Numbered from the stretch's first letter, positions 1 through 9,312 are shown. The stretch: 38,466 nt of DNA from JBCDBL01 sp039183635 (GCA_039183635.1 JBCDBL010000019.1:1-38466); one strand, 5' to 3'. Program-made: numbers and translations. The notes: generated from the letters alone by a model not told the origin.

Positions 1-2
1 CG

Positions 3-1256
3 CCGAGCGAGGAAGATCTCGCCGCATATCACGCAGAAAACGCCGTACGATACTCCGCACCGGAATATCGCAAGGCCGTTGTGGCGCTGTTCCGCCGCGA
101 GGACCTTCTCGGCGGCATCGAGGCGCCTGAGGAGGAGTTGCAAGAGCTGTATGAGTTTCGCAAGGCGCTTTACGAAACGCCGGAAACGCGCACGGTGCGA
201 ATCGCCACCTTCGCCGACGAAGCGGCCGCCCGCGCCACGGCCGATCGGCTTGGCGCTGGGGAGAGCTTTGAAACCGTCGTCGGCGATGCTGTTGTGACCC
301 GGGAAAATGTGGAGCAAGGCGATATCCTTGACCCCAAAGTCGGCGAAGCGGCGTTCTCCGTTGAGACTGGCGCGGCGACGGAGCCCATCGATGGCGCGTT
401 CGCCTGGTCCATCGCCAAGGTCGACGCGATAACGCCCGCAACCGTCACGCCCTATGAAGATGTGCGCGAGGCGCTGAAGGCGGAATATGTGGCCGACGAC
501 GCCGAGGTTGCGCTCTACGATTTGATCGATGCGTTTGAAGCCGCCCGGGATGGCGGCGCAGGCGTGCGCGAAGCGGCCGCCGCCGCAGGCGTCGATGTCA
601 TTGAGATCGCGGCCGTAGACGCCCAAGGTCTGACGCCGGACGGCGCGCCAGTCGAAAACGTTCCGTCCGCGGCTCTGGAAGAAATCTTCACCCTGCCCCT
701 CGATGAGATCTCGGATATGACGGACCTCAACCGCGACGGGGACGCTTTTGTCGTCGTCTCTGAAGACGCGACGCCTTCAACGTTGCGCCCGCTTGAGCAG
801 GTGCGTCAGACCGTTGAGGCTGACTGGCGCTCCGATCGCCAGGAGGCGCTGCTGCGCGCCGCCGCCGAGACTATGGTCGAAGCCGCACGCGCGTCCGGAG
901 GTCTTGTAAAGGCGACGGAGGCGCAGGACCGCACGGTTTTGTCAAAAACCGTAAACCGGGCGACGTTCGACGAAGCCTTTTCCGCTTCTTTCCTTAACCA
1001 GATTTTCAACGCTGCAACGGGCGACATCGCCTTCGCGCCGGCCCGCCTCGGCGACAGTTTTGTCGTTGCGGAAATCGCCGGCATCGTCCCTCCGTCCCTC
1101 GTCGGAGCGGAGGCGGAGATCGCGCGTATTGCCGAAGAGATCTCAAACGATAACGGCGCCGCCTTGATCGATACATATCTTACGGCTTTGCAAGCGGACT
1201 ACACGGTGCGCGTTAATCAGCAACAGTTGTCCATACTGTTTCCAAACGAGAACTAG
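3..1256 (+). CDS. PpiD-like peptidyl-prolyl cis-trans isomerase (5' end outside window)
   Basis: This is the C-terminal part (417 codons) of a periplasmic SurA/PpiD-type folding chaperone with a parvulin-like prolyl isomerase domain. The frame is open from base 3, so the start lies upstream of the window. The first residues read like the linker before a PpiC domain (PSEEDLAAYHAEN, then APEYRKAV). A parvulin-like segment with GESFETVVGDA and GDILDPKVGEAAFS follows, and then a long helical tail. PpiD proteins fold exported proteins at the inner membrane. trpE starts 7 bases after the stop, so the two are probably co-transcribed. This order is known in other alphaproteobacteria. The membrane anchor cannot be checked here. 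Confidence 0.85.
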   Translation, partial: PSEEDLAAYHAENAVRYSAPEYRKAVVALFRREDLLGGIEAPEEELQELYEFRKALYETPETRTVRIATFADEAAARATADRLGAGESFETVVGDAVVTRENVEQGDILDPKVGEAAFSVETGAATEPIDGAFAWSIAKVDAITPATVTPYEDVREALKAEYVADDAEVALYDLIDAFEAARDGGAGVREAAAAAGVDVIEIAAVDAQGLTPDGAPVENVPSAALEEIFTLPLDEISDMTDLNRDGDAFVVVSEDATPSTLRPLEQVRQTVEADWRSDRQEALLRAAAETMVEAARASGGLVKATEAQDRTVLSKTVNRATFDEAFSASFLNQIFNAATGDIAFAPARLGDSFVVAEIAGIVPPSLVGAEAEIARIAEEISNDNGAALIDTYLTALQADYTVRVNQQQLSILFPNEN

Positions 1257-1263
1257 CGCGCCC

Positions 1264-2775
1264 ATGTCCCTGTCCCCCGGCTTTGACGTTTTTAAGCAAA
1301 ACTACGATGCGGGTCGGGCGCAAACGGTCTGGACACGCCGTATCAGCGATCTTGATACGCCGGTTTCGGCCTACTTGAAGCTCGCCAGGGACCGTGCAGA
1401 CACGTTTCTGTTCGAGTCTGTCGTCGGTGGAGAGGTTTTGGGGCGATATTCCATTATCGGCCGGCAGCCTGACGCAGTATGGCGTCTGAACGGCGGCGCT
1501 GCTGAGATAAGCCGAAAATCTGGCGCTCCTGGAACATTCCAGGCTTGTGCAGAGCCCGCCTTGGATGCGCTGCGCGCCTTTTTGAACGAAAGCGAAATCG
1601 ACCTTCCGGCGGACCTGCCGCCGATGGCGGCCGGCGTCTTCGGGTACATGGGTTATGACGCGGTGCGCTTGATGGAGCGGCTGCCCGCGCCCAACCCCGA
1701 CGCGCTTCAGGTTCCCGACGCCATATTCATTCGCCCGACAATGATGGCGATTTTCGATTCCATCCGCCAGGAGATTGTTCTGGTCTCCCCTGTCCGGTCA
1801 GAAGCGGGCGTTGATGCTGCGGAGGCTTACGGACAGGCCGAAGAAAGGCTGCAGGCGGCGGCGAGAGATCTTGATGCGCCATATACCGAACCCACCGGCG
1901 CCGGGGCGGCGGAAGCGGCGGATCTCGCACTGGAGCCGCAATCGAATACGACGCCGGAGCGATACTGCGAAATGGTGGCGAAGGCGAAAGCCTATATCGA
2001 GGCTGGCGACATTTTTCAGGCTGTTCTGAGCCAACGGTTCTCCACCCCTTTCCCCGCCCCGCCCATAGCGCTGTACAGGGCGCTTCGGCGGACCAATCCT
2101 TCGCCGTTTTTATTCTTTTTAAATTTCGAAGACTTTGCGCTCGTCGGCTCAAGCCCGGAACTTCTCGTCCGCGTGCGCGGCCGGGAGGTGACCGTACGCC
2201 CCATCGCCGGCACCCGGCCCCGGGGCGCCACGCCTGCGGAGGATCTCGAACTTGAGCAAGACCTTCTTGCGGATGAAAAAGAACTCGCGGAGCATTTGAT
2301 GTTGCTTGACCTTGGCCGTAATGACGTCGGCCGGGTGGCGAAAACCGGCACGGTGCGGCCCACGGATGAATTTATCGTGGAGCGCTATTCCCATGTCATG
2401 CATATCGTTTCAAATGTCGTCGGCGAGTTGAAAGACGACGTCGACATCGTTGCAGCGCTCGCTGCAGGCTTCCCGGCAGGCACAGTGTCCGGCGCCCCGA
2501 AGATCAGAGCGATGGAGATTATCGATGAACTTGAGGCCGACAAGCGCGGGCCTTATGCCGGCGTTGTTGGATATTTCTCCGCAGGCGGCGATATGGACAA
2601 TTGCATCGCACTACGCACCGCCGTCATAAAAGACGGCGTCATGCATGTACAAGCCGGCGCCGGCGTCGTCGCCGACAGCGATCCGCAATCGGAACACCAG
2701 GAATGCGTCAATAAAGCCAAAGCGCTCTTCGCCGCGGCACGCGAAGGCTTATCGCTCCTGGGCGCGAACAGATAA
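1264..2775 (+). CDS. trpE: Anthranilate synthase component I
   Basis: TrpE converts chorismate to anthranilate, the first committed step of tryptophan synthesis, using ammonia from TrpG. The protein has 503 residues, the usual length. The N-terminal half holds the regulatory region. The C-terminal chorismate-binding domain shows the family blocks: AVLSQRFS, TVRPIAGTRPRG, LLDLGRNDVGRV, FPAGTVSGAPKIRAMEII and VQAGAGVVADSDP. The ATG lies 7 bases after the upstream gene. No leader peptide or attenuator is visible in that short gap. The partner gene trpG lies 4.9 kb downstream beyond four unrelated genes, so the trp operon is split. Confidence 0.97.
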   Translation: MSLSPGFDVFKQNYDAGRAQTVWTRRISDLDTPVSAYLKLARDRADTFLFESVVGGEVLGRYSIIGRQPDAVWRLNGGAAEISRKSGAPGTFQACAEPALDALRAFLNESEIDLPADLPPMAAGVFGYMGYDAVRLMERLPAPNPDALQVPDAIFIRPTMMAIFDSIRQEIVLVSPVRSEAGVDAAEAYGQAEERLQAAARDLDAPYTEPTGAGAAEAADLALEPQSNTTPERYCEMVAKAKAYIEAGDIFQAVLSQRFSTPFPAPPIALYRALRRTNPSPFLFFLNFEDFALVGSSPELLVRVRGREVTVRPIAGTRPRGATPAEDLELEQDLLADEKELAEHLMLLDLGRNDVGRVAKTGTVRPTDEFIVERYSHVMHIVSNVVGELKDDVDIVAALAAGFPAGTVSGAPKIRAMEIIDELEADKRGPYAGVVGYFSAGGDMDNCIALRTAVIKDGVMHVQAGAGVVADSDPQSEHQECVNKAKALFAAAREGLSLLGANR

Positions 2776-2980
2776 CGTTTATGGTTCCAAGGGGGCTGTT
2801 TTGGCGGCCGCCCGGAACAAAAACACGCAGGAGATTGCGATCCCCTGCGCGCCCTTTGTTCCTGGAGCCATTTGAAAAGCGGCGGCTGCGATACAGCCAA
2901 GCGATCGCAAAAGGCTCCAGCAAGTTATTTTAGCGGACCCGCGGGTCGTGAACCGATGATCCGCTTCGCCTCGAGGCGCT
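2776..2980. other. Intergenic region with nested hairpins
   Basis: This gap lies between the convergent trpE and TonB receptor genes. It holds two inverted repeats. GGAACAAA (2813-2820) pairs with TTTGTTCC (2856-2863), enclosing an inner GCAGG/CCTGC stem. CTGGAGCC (2862-2869) pairs with GGCTCCAG (2913-2920). They could act as bidirectional terminators, although neither has a clean T-run. The second resembles other GGAGCC-containing intergenic repeats in this window. Confidence 0.45.
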
Positions 2981-5077
2981 TTAGAATGCGCCGCGGATTG
3001 CGATGCGATAGTTACGTCCCGGCAAAGGCAGAAGATCCTTCAGGAAGGACACATGCTGACGAGCTTCCTCGTCGGCGAGGTTCAGGCCCGAGAACTCCAA
3101 CGCAACGCCCGGCGCCTCTTTAAACGGCCGGACTGTGGCGTAAAGATTGTACAGTTCGTACCCGTCCGTCGGCAGCTCGAAACTGGAGACGTCATCTTGC
3201 TCGCCGACAATCTCCGCTTCAGCGCGGACATCGAAGAATGTGGATGTCGCTTCAAACCCGACAATGCCGGACAGCGGCGGAATCCGCGGCAAGTCTTCAT
3301 CGCCAGCGCCGTCTTGTGTGGCGCGGACATAGCTCAGTTGACCATCGACAACAATGTCGAAAGGCCCGGTTTGCGCCGCAAGAGCGGCGGCTTCAACTTC
3401 AAAGCCCCGGAACGTTGCATCCGCGGCGAGAAACGCAAACACCGGAAGCTCATCTTCTTCGGCGCCCGTCGCCGTTTCGTAGATGAAGTCTTCATACGAT
3501 GTGTAAAAGACGTTGAATGCGCCGGAGAACCGCTCGGTGCTCGCTTTCACGCTGCCTTCGACGCCAATCGCGATCTCTTTGTCGAGGTCGGGATCGCCGA
3601 TTTCGAATTGATTGGTGGCAAGGTGCGGTCCGTTAGAGAACAACTCTTCCGTAGAAGGCGCCCGCTCCGTACGGAACACGGTAGCGCCCGCCGACAGCAC
3701 TTCGTTAAATTGGTACAATGCATCCGCAGATACGCTGAACGTATTGAAGTCCCGCTCGACCGGCGTCGCCGACACATCGTGCTTGGTGTTTTCATACCGC
3801 GCGCCGACGTCGAAGCCCCATGGCCCGGTTTTATATTGCTTCACGTAAAAAACGCCATAGGAAGTTGTTTCCGTAGGCGGAACGAAAGCTTCCTCGCCAA
3901 TTGCGGCAAAGTCGCGAAGCTGGAATTGAAAGCCAAGAGCGCCGCCCCAGCCATTGTTCTCACGTTCAATAAGCTCGAACCGGCCTTCCCAACCTTCGTT
4001 GGAAAAAACGGTGCCAACCTCGCCAGGGCCTTCAAACTCTTTATGTTCGTAATCGGCGTAACCGACGCGGAACGTGGCTTTGGAAAAGATGGCGATGTCC
4101 GTTTCGAACTCACCCATCATGTCGTAACGGGTCTGCTCAAGGTCGATGCGAACTTCTTCTTCGCCCTCTTCTTCTTCGTCCTCGCCTTCCTCTTCTTCAT
4201 GGGCATGCTCGTGCCCGCCGGGAATGCCGTAGTCGGTCTCGAAGCGTTTGCCGGAAAAACCGATGAAGCCGTTGTTGAAGATGAAAGAGAAACCGCCGGA
4301 AAAGCCGACCGTGCGAATATCGGAATTCTCTACGACGCCGAAGGCTTCTTCTTCGCCCTCCTCATCGTCATCGCCCTCTTCTGCTTCTTCAGCTGCAATG
4401 AACGCTGCGGACTCAGAAAAACCCGGAATGTCGTAATCATCCGTCTCACGCCAAACGCCGTCGCCATGGACGACAATGTTCACGCCATTGTACTCGCCAA
4501 GGTCCAGCGTTATTGCGCCGGCGGCCTCATCGCCTTCATCGACCGTGGTTCGGGCGTACCGTCCCGCAAGATCGATCCCGCCCTCCGGCACAGCATTGGG
4601 GATGCGGCCGTCGAAAACGTTGACGACCCCGCCGGCGGCGGAAGAGCCATACCGCAACATGCCTGTGCCGCGCACGACTTCAATGCGTTCGGCCAACGCC
4701 GGGTCGACGGCGACAGCGTGGTCGACACTTGTGGAGGACGCGTCGATCGAGCCAATGCCGGCGTCGAGAACGCGGATGCGGGCGCCGCCCAGGCCGCGTA
4801 TAACCGGACGGCTCGCCCCCGGGCCAAAGAAGGTTGACGAAACGCCAGGCTCGCCTCGCAGCGTCTCGCCGATGGAGGCGGCGAGGTTACGCTGAAGGTC
4901 GTCCCCCGTCAGAACCGTTACGCCGCCAACGATTTCAGCAGCCGTTTTGTCAAGGGGCGTTGCGGTGACGATCACCTCGTCGGCTCCCAACGCATCGTCG
5001 GCGGCGTTTGCAACGCCGACGCTGGCCGCCGCCAATGCGCAGACGGATGCGGATTTCAAAAAGTATGAATAGGACAT
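2981..5077 (-). CDS. ZnuD-like TonB-dependent outer-membrane receptor, probable zinc uptake
   Basis: This is an outer-membrane beta-barrel that probably imports zinc using TonB energy. The ATG at 5077 gives 698 residues and opens a signal peptide (MSYSYFLKSASVCALAAAS, cut after ANA). The plug domain follows, with EVIVTATPLDKTA (TonB-box-like), SRPVIRGLGGARIRVLDAG, ERIEVVRGTGMLRYGSSAAGG and then the barrel. It ends in a terminal Phe, as barrel proteins do. Two loops are very acidic or His-rich: EEAEEGDDDEEGEEE and GHEHAHEEEEGEDEEEEGEE. Neisserial ZnuD has His-rich metal-binding loops at its surface, so zinc is the likely substrate; nickel or cobalt are alternatives. An exported His-rich protein is encoded 100 bases upstream on the same strand. 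I did not find a convincing Zur box. Confidence 0.9.
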   Translation of the reverse strand: MSYSYFLKSASVCALAAASVGVANAADDALGADEVIVTATPLDKTAAEIVGGVTVLTGDDLQRNLAASIGETLRGEPGVSSTFFGPGASRPVIRGLGGARIRVLDAGIGSIDASSTSVDHAVAVDPALAERIEVVRGTGMLRYGSSAAGGVVNVFDGRIPNAVPEGGIDLAGRYARTTVDEGDEAAGAITLDLGEYNGVNIVVHGDGVWRETDDYDIPGFSESAAFIAAEEAEEGDDDEEGEEEAFGVVENSDIRTVGFSGGFSFIFNNGFIGFSGKRFETDYGIPGGHEHAHEEEEGEDEEEEGEEEVRIDLEQTRYDMMGEFETDIAIFSKATFRVGYADYEHKEFEGPGEVGTVFSNEGWEGRFELIERENNGWGGALGFQFQLRDFAAIGEEAFVPPTETTSYGVFYVKQYKTGPWGFDVGARYENTKHDVSATPVERDFNTFSVSADALYQFNEVLSAGATVFRTERAPSTEELFSNGPHLATNQFEIGDPDLDKEIAIGVEGSVKASTERFSGAFNVFYTSYEDFIYETATGAEEDELPVFAFLAADATFRGFEVEAAALAAQTGPFDIVVDGQLSYVRATQDGAGDEDLPRIPPLSGIVGFEATSTFFDVRAEAEIVGEQDDVSSFELPTDGYELYNLYATVRPFKEAPGVALEFSGLNLADEEARQHVSFLKDLLPLPGRNYRIAIRGAF

Positions 5078-5177
5078 GAATGTTCCCCGATAACTGAACG
5101 TCGCGTCGACCGCGCACAAGCTGAATTTGCGGGTGCGACGCAGGTAAAACTAAAAATGTTCGTGAAGTGAAGGTCCG

Positions 5178-5597
5178 TTAGGACAGGACAGGCGCGTGCG
5201 GCGGATCTCTTGGCCGGTATGCATCCCCCGTGTTCGGGGCGAAGTCCAAACGCGCGCCTGGATCGATAGCGCGGTGGAGAGCGAAGACTGTCTTGGGAGC
5301 GGCAAAAACCGGCGCTGCGTTGTCTGCAAACCGGTCCTTTAGAACCGATATGGCGCAAAGTTCGCCTTCACCCTCTTTATCATGGCGTCCCTCATGATCG
5401 TCACAATCCTCACCAAGCTGATAATGCTTGTGAGGCTCGGAAAAACTATGATGCGCATGATGACTATGGTCGCCGAACCCATGTTCTGCGCCATGAACGA
5501 CCGAAACCATTTGAGCGAGCAAAAACGCAACAGCGCCCAGGATCGCAAAAGCGCGATCTTTTATATTCAGCCGATGATGTCGACCAAAGTGCGTCAT
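5178..5597 (-). CDS. Histidine-rich exported protein, probable metal-binding partner of the zinc receptor
   Basis: This small protein (139 residues from the ATG at 5597) has an N-terminal hydrophobic helix (FAILGAVAFLLAQMVSVVHG) that may be a signal peptide. A dense His/Asp/Glu segment follows (HGFGDHSHHAHHSF, HKHYQLGEDCDDHEGRHD). The C-terminus, YRPRDPPHAPVLS, resembles the tail of DUF2946/CopL-like small periplasmic proteins. An in-frame TTG at 5618 is possible, but a GAGGGAG ribosome site (5610-5616) before the ATG favours the shorter form. It lies just upstream of the ZnuD-like receptor in the same direction, so an operon for zinc binding or uptake is likely. The function is inferred from composition and context. 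Confidence 0.75.
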   Translation of the reverse strand: MTHFGRHHRLNIKDRAFAILGAVAFLLAQMVSVVHGAEHGFGDHSHHAHHSFSEPHKHYQLGEDCDDHEGRHDKEGEGELCAISVLKDRFADNAAPVFAAPKTVFALHRAIDPGARLDFAPNTGDAYRPRDPPHAPVLS

Positions 5598-5703
5598 GTT
5601 TGCGTAGATCTCCCTCAAACGCGTAAACTATGGATTCCTTAGGCTGCACGCAAGATGCGCCACTTGTCGCTGGCGGGAAAAAGCAGAGGATTGTGTAGAC
5701 ATC

Positions 5704-6411
5704 ATGCAACAGAACTCATCTATTATCATTGAGCGTCGCTATCGCGGCCCGGCTGACTCCGGCAATGGCGGGTATTCTTGCGGCGTGTTGGCCGCAGCGA
5801 TAAACGGGCCTGCGGAGGTCACGTTGAAAGCGCCCCCGCCCCTCGATACGCAACTTCGTATCGAGAAAGATGAGAACGGCGCGCGCCTTTTCCATGGACC
5901 GACAGAGATAGCGACGGCGGAGCCCGCCATTGTGGACGTCGTTCCGCCCGCCGCACCGACGCTGGCGGACGCAGCGGACGCAATGACCCGCTACATCAAA
6001 CCCGAAGAGCATATTTTACCGGAGTGCTTTGTTTGCGGACCGCACCGCGACGAAGGCGACGGGCTCAGGCTTTTCACCGGTCCGGACGGCGCCGGCGCGC
6101 TCGCCGCCGCAACATGGACGCCGGATGCGGAGTATTCCGATGACAACGGAAATGTACGCCCTGAAATCGTTTGGGCCGCCCTCGATTGTCCTGGCTATTT
6201 CGGGCTCATGAAGAAAGGATTGCCGGCTCTTCTCGGCCGGATGTCCGCCGACATCAAACATGACCTTAGGTCAGGCGAGCCCTATGTGGTGGCGGGGTGG
6301 AAAACCGGCGAGGATGGCAGGAAAAATTTCGCAGCGACGGCGATTTACAACGCTGACGGAGAAGTTCTGGCCGTATCGAAGGCGATCTGGATCGCGCTTA
6401 AGACAGGTTAA
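5704..6411 (+). CDS. Hypothetical protein, probable hotdog-fold thioesterase-like
   Basis: This 235-residue protein is of unproven function. It opens with RRYRGPADSGNGGYSCGVLAA and later has FVCGPHRDEGDGLRLF and PEIVWAALDCPGYFGL. I associate these blocks with bacterial proteins of double-hotdog (acyl-CoA thioesterase-like) fold, but this rests on memory of the family, not on a search. Codon use and length fit a genuine gene. It starts divergently from the His-rich gene, about 106 bases away, and converges on the deacetylase gene. There is no signal peptide, so it should be cytoplasmic. A thioesterase or acyl-CoA-binding role is possible; the substrate is unknown. Confidence 0.75.
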   Translation: MQQNSSIIIERRYRGPADSGNGGYSCGVLAAAINGPAEVTLKAPPPLDTQLRIEKDENGARLFHGPTEIATAEPAIVDVVPPAAPTLADAADAMTRYIKPEEHILPECFVCGPHRDEGDGLRLFTGPDGAGALAAATWTPDAEYSDDNGNVRPEIVWAALDCPGYFGLMKKGLPALLGRMSADIKHDLRSGEPYVVAGWKTGEDGRKNFAATAIYNADGEVLAVSKAIWIALKTG

Positions 6412-6422
6412 GGTGTCGCGCC

Positions 6423-7595
6423 CTACATCGCCTGGGCGAACCGTCGTCCCCCGGACAGCCGCATATCGGCCGCTTGCGACGCGGCGATGATGTCAAACCC
6501 GCGCGCCGGGGCGCTCACGAGCCAGGGACCCAATATATCGAGGGTCTCAGGACGCGGATGGGCGATCGCGATGGCGAGGCCCGTACGCTCTGCAATGCGC
6601 TCGGCGTCTTCCAGTTGCCGCCGAACCGTCGCGCGTGTGGCGTCCGGGTCCAGGAAAACGTCCCGCGAGATCGCGGCGGCGCCGACAGTAACGGCGATGC
6701 GCCCGGCGTCGCTGTCCGGCGTGGTCAGGGAGTCCAGATAAACAAGGCCCCGTTCCCGGGCTTCGGTGAGAACAATGCGCATCGCCGCCGAATCAGCTGT
6801 CAGGCGAGAGCCCATATGATTGTTAAAGCCGACATACCCTTCGAAACGCGACAGGTTCCAGTCGATAAGTTGTTGAAGCTGCGCGGTGGAATGGCCGGTT
6901 TTCAGCGCCATCGGCCCCGGGTCTGCGTCGCCCTTGGGCTCCATAGGCATATGAACCATAAGCTCATGCCCTGCAGCGCGCGCAGACGCCGTCATCTCCG
7001 GCAAATCCTTGGCGTAGGGAAGAAACGACAGCGTCAGCGGCGCAGGCAGCGCGCGGACGCGTTCGAAAGCGGTTTTGTCGAGGCCGACATCGTCTATTAC
7101 GATGGCGATTTTCGGATTGCCGGTATCGACGCGGGCGGCGGCGTGCCTGCGCCATTGCGCCTCGTTCGCGCCGATGCGCTTGTTCGACTTTGCCGAGTTT
7201 TCCGAACGATTAGAAGCCTTCGGCGCAGGGATCAGGACATCGTCCGGACCGGAAATTTCCTGAAGACGCGTCACCCCCCGTATCGGACGCGCCTCAAGGG
7301 CTTTTGATACGCCGCGGGCGGCGTCCTGTTTGGCGGCGGCGATCACCTCGGGCGCTTTGGCCGCAGAAAGACCAGAGACAAATGCCGCCGCCCCTCCAAA
7401 AAACGCGCCGCAGGCGAGAACCGCGGCAAGGGCTGTCGTAAGCGGACGCCCCCCGGCGCGCCGCGCTGGGCGTCCGGCGCCATGGAACCGCGATCGCCGC
7501 CAGGCGCGCTCAATGGCTTTGCGCGCAGCGGCGCGATCTCGACGGACCGACAGCCAGGTAAAAAGGGGAGTTAGTGTAAATCGCGGCATTCTCAT
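6423..7595 (-). CDS. Divergent polysaccharide deacetylase family protein (YibQ-like)
   Basis: This 390-residue protein has a basic cytoplasmic N-terminus and one membrane anchor near residues 50-75 (LTTALAAVLACGAFFGGAAAF). A linker and a periplasmic domain follow. The domain begins with KIAIVIDDVGLD and contains LTLSFLPYAKDLPE, GHELMVHMPMEP, GYVGFNNHMGSRLT and IAIAHPRPETL. These are hallmarks of the divergent polysaccharide deacetylase family (DUF610), which in many proteobacteria is encoded beside envC and ctpA and is linked to cell-envelope metabolism. Here neither neighbour is present, so it stands alone between an unrelated gene and trpG. The catalytic activity of this family is not well defined. 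Confidence 0.9.
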   Translation of the reverse strand: MRMPRFTLTPLFTWLSVRRDRAAARKAIERAWRRSRFHGAGRPARRAGGRPLTTALAAVLACGAFFGGAAAFVSGLSAAKAPEVIAAAKQDAARGVSKALEARPIRGVTRLQEISGPDDVLIPAPKASNRSENSAKSNKRIGANEAQWRRHAAARVDTGNPKIAIVIDDVGLDKTAFERVRALPAPLTLSFLPYAKDLPEMTASARAAGHELMVHMPMEPKGDADPGPMALKTGHSTAQLQQLIDWNLSRFEGYVGFNNHMGSRLTADSAAMRIVLTEARERGLVYLDSLTTPDSDAGRIAVTVGAAAISRDVFLDPDATRATVRRQLEDAERIAERTGLAIAIAHPRPETLDILGPWLVSAPARGFDIIAASQAADMRLSGGRRFAQAM

Positions 7596-7692
7596 ATCTG
7601 ATCATAGATGGCATGAATCGCGCCCCATCGCCAGATGAGAACGCAATGCAACATGCTCGCTTTCGTCGGCGCGACGTACTATGACAACGACC

Positions 7693-8289
7693 ATGATCCT
7701 TCTTATCGATAACTATGACAGCTTTACCTACAACCTCGCACACTTAATTGGCGCTGCGGGGGGGGACATTGTCGTGCGGCGCAACGACGATATGACCGCT
7801 GAAGAGGCCAGGGACATGCTTTTGGCGCGCCAAGGCGCTGCTGCTCTGGTCGTGTCCCCGGGCCCCTGCACGCCGAACGAAGCGGGCGTGTGCCTGGATC
7901 TGCTGAAACTTGTCGACGGCGCCGTTCCAACCCTCGGCGTTTGCCTCGGTCACCAGGCGATCGGTCAGGTCTATGGCGGTGAGATAGTCCGCGCCGGAAA
8001 ACTGATGCATGGTAAAACGAGCGTTATTCGACATACGGGCGACGGGATTTTTGAAGGCTTGCCGCAGGATTTCACAGCCACACGCTATCATAGCCTTGTC
8101 GTGAAACCGGACAGCGTTCCCGATGTCCTGGCTGTAACGGCGACGAGCCCCGATGGACAGATCATGGGCGTTGCACATCGGACAAAACCTGTATTCGGCG
8201 TTCAATTTCACCCCGAAAGCATCGCTTCGGAACATGGCGAGCGCCTCGTGGCGAATTTCCTGTCTCTGCTTCAGAAAAAGGCCGCATAA
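7693..8289 (+). CDS. trpG: Anthranilate synthase component II (glutamine amidotransferase)
   Basis: This subunit releases ammonia from glutamine for TrpE, and in many bacteria also serves PabB. I chose the ATG at 7693 because family members begin MILLIDNYDSFTYN; an in-frame ATG four codons upstream (7681) also exists. It gives 198 residues. The class I amidotransferase triad is present: nucleophile Cys in GVCLGHQAIGQ and His/Glu in FGVQFHPES. The stop is 3 bases before trpD, so trpG-trpD-trpC is one operon. The upstream gap from the divergent deacetylase gene (about 97 bases) must hold the promoter; I see no clear consensus there. Confidence 0.96.
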   Translation: MILLIDNYDSFTYNLAHLIGAAGGDIVVRRNDDMTAEEARDMLLARQGAAALVVSPGPCTPNEAGVCLDLLKLVDGAVPTLGVCLGHQAIGQVYGGEIVRAGKLMHGKTSVIRHTGDGIFEGLPQDFTATRYHSLVVKPDSVPDVLAVTATSPDGQIMGVAHRTKPVFGVQFHPESIASEHGERLVANFLSLLQKKAA

Positions 8290-8292
8290 ATC

Positions 8293-9312
8293 ATGGCGTT
8301 CGACACTTTCCGCGACGCGGTGAAACGCGCCGTTGAGCCCGCCCCGTTGTCTCCCGAGGAGATGCGCGCTGCAATGGAATTGATGTTCGCAGGCGAAGCG
8401 AGCCCGGCCCAGACCGCAGCGTTTCTCATCGCCCTGCGCCAAAGGGGGGAAACGCCCGAAGAAATCGCGGCGGCGGCCTTTGCAATGCGCGCCGCCGCAG
8501 TGCCCGTTGCAGCGCCCGCCGAGTGCATCGACACCTGCGGCACTGGCGGCGACGGTGCGGGTACGTACAACATTTCGACTGCTGTCGCATTCGTCATCGC
8601 CGGGTGCGGCGCGCCCGTCGCCAAACACGGCAATAAATCAGTGTCGTCTAAATCCGGCGCTTCGGAAGTGCTGGAAGCCCTGGGCGTCAACATTCGCATT
8701 TCGCCGGAAGTTGTGAGCGCGTGCATTAAAGAGGCGGGCGTTGGGTTCCTGTTCGCCCAGGCCCACCACCCGGCCATGAAGCATGTCGCGCCAATTCGCG
8801 CAGACCTTGGACTTCGCACCATGTTCAACGTCCTTGGGCCCCTCACCAACCCTGCCGGCGCCAAACGGCAATTGATGGGCGTCTATGAGGAAAAGCTGGT
8901 GCAGCCGATCGCAGAGGTTTTAAAGCTGTTGAACACTGAACGCGCCTGGGTGGTCCATGGCGGCGACGGGCTTGATGAAATCACGACCACGACGACGACC
9001 CGCGTGGCGGAGCTGAAAAATGGCGCCGTGCGCATTTTCGATGTCGCCCCGGAAGACGCCGGACTGCCTCGCGCCACGCCCGCGGATCTCCAGGGCGGCG
9101 CGCCTGAAGACAATGCGGCGGCCTTGCGGGCGCTCTTGAAAGGTGAAAAAGGTCCCTACAGGGACATTGTCGTTCTGAACGCAGCGGCCGCCCTCATTGT
9201 CGCTGAAAAGGCCGAAACCCTCGCTGAGGGCGCGCGCATGGCGGCGGCCTCCATCGATAATGGCGCGGCCGCCGCGTCTTTAGAAAAACTCATAACGATA
9301 TCCAACGGCTGA
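8293..9312 (+). CDS. trpD: Anthranilate phosphoribosyltransferase
   Basis: TrpD joins anthranilate to PRPP to form phosphoribosyl-anthranilate. The protein has 339 residues, the normal length. The PRPP and Mg sites are visible as CGTGGDGAGTYNIST and VAKHGNKSVSSKSGASEVLE. Further family blocks are FLFAQAHHPAMKHV, LGLRTMFNVLGPLTNP and VVHGGDGLDEITT. The gene lies 3 bases after trpG and 3 bases before trpC, implying translational coupling within the operon. Confidence 0.97.
   Translation: MAFDTFRDAVKRAVEPAPLSPEEMRAAMELMFAGEASPAQTAAFLIALRQRGETPEEIAAAAFAMRAAAVPVAAPAECIDTCGTGGDGAGTYNISTAVAFVIAGCGAPVAKHGNKSVSSKSGASEVLEALGVNIRISPEVVSACIKEAGVGFLFAQAHHPAMKHVAPIRADLGLRTMFNVLGPLTNPAGAKRQLMGVYEEKLVQPIAEVLKLLNTERAWVVHGGDGLDEITTTTTTRVAELKNGAVRIFDVAPEDAGLPRATPADLQGGAPEDNAAALRALLKGEKGPYRDIVVLNAAAALIVAEKAETLAEGARMAAASIDNGAAAASLEKLITISNG

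Noticed and set aside
3053..4837. 594-codon open frame on the plus strand
   Set aside because: It lies antisense over the TonB receptor, whose signal peptide, plug and barrel motifs are clear. The antisense protein has no recognisable domain and reflects GC-biased codon use.
5078..5177. Zur or Fur box before the zinc receptor
   Set aside because: I looked for a GTTATAnnATAAC-like dyad here and upstream of the His-rich gene; none was convincing by eye.
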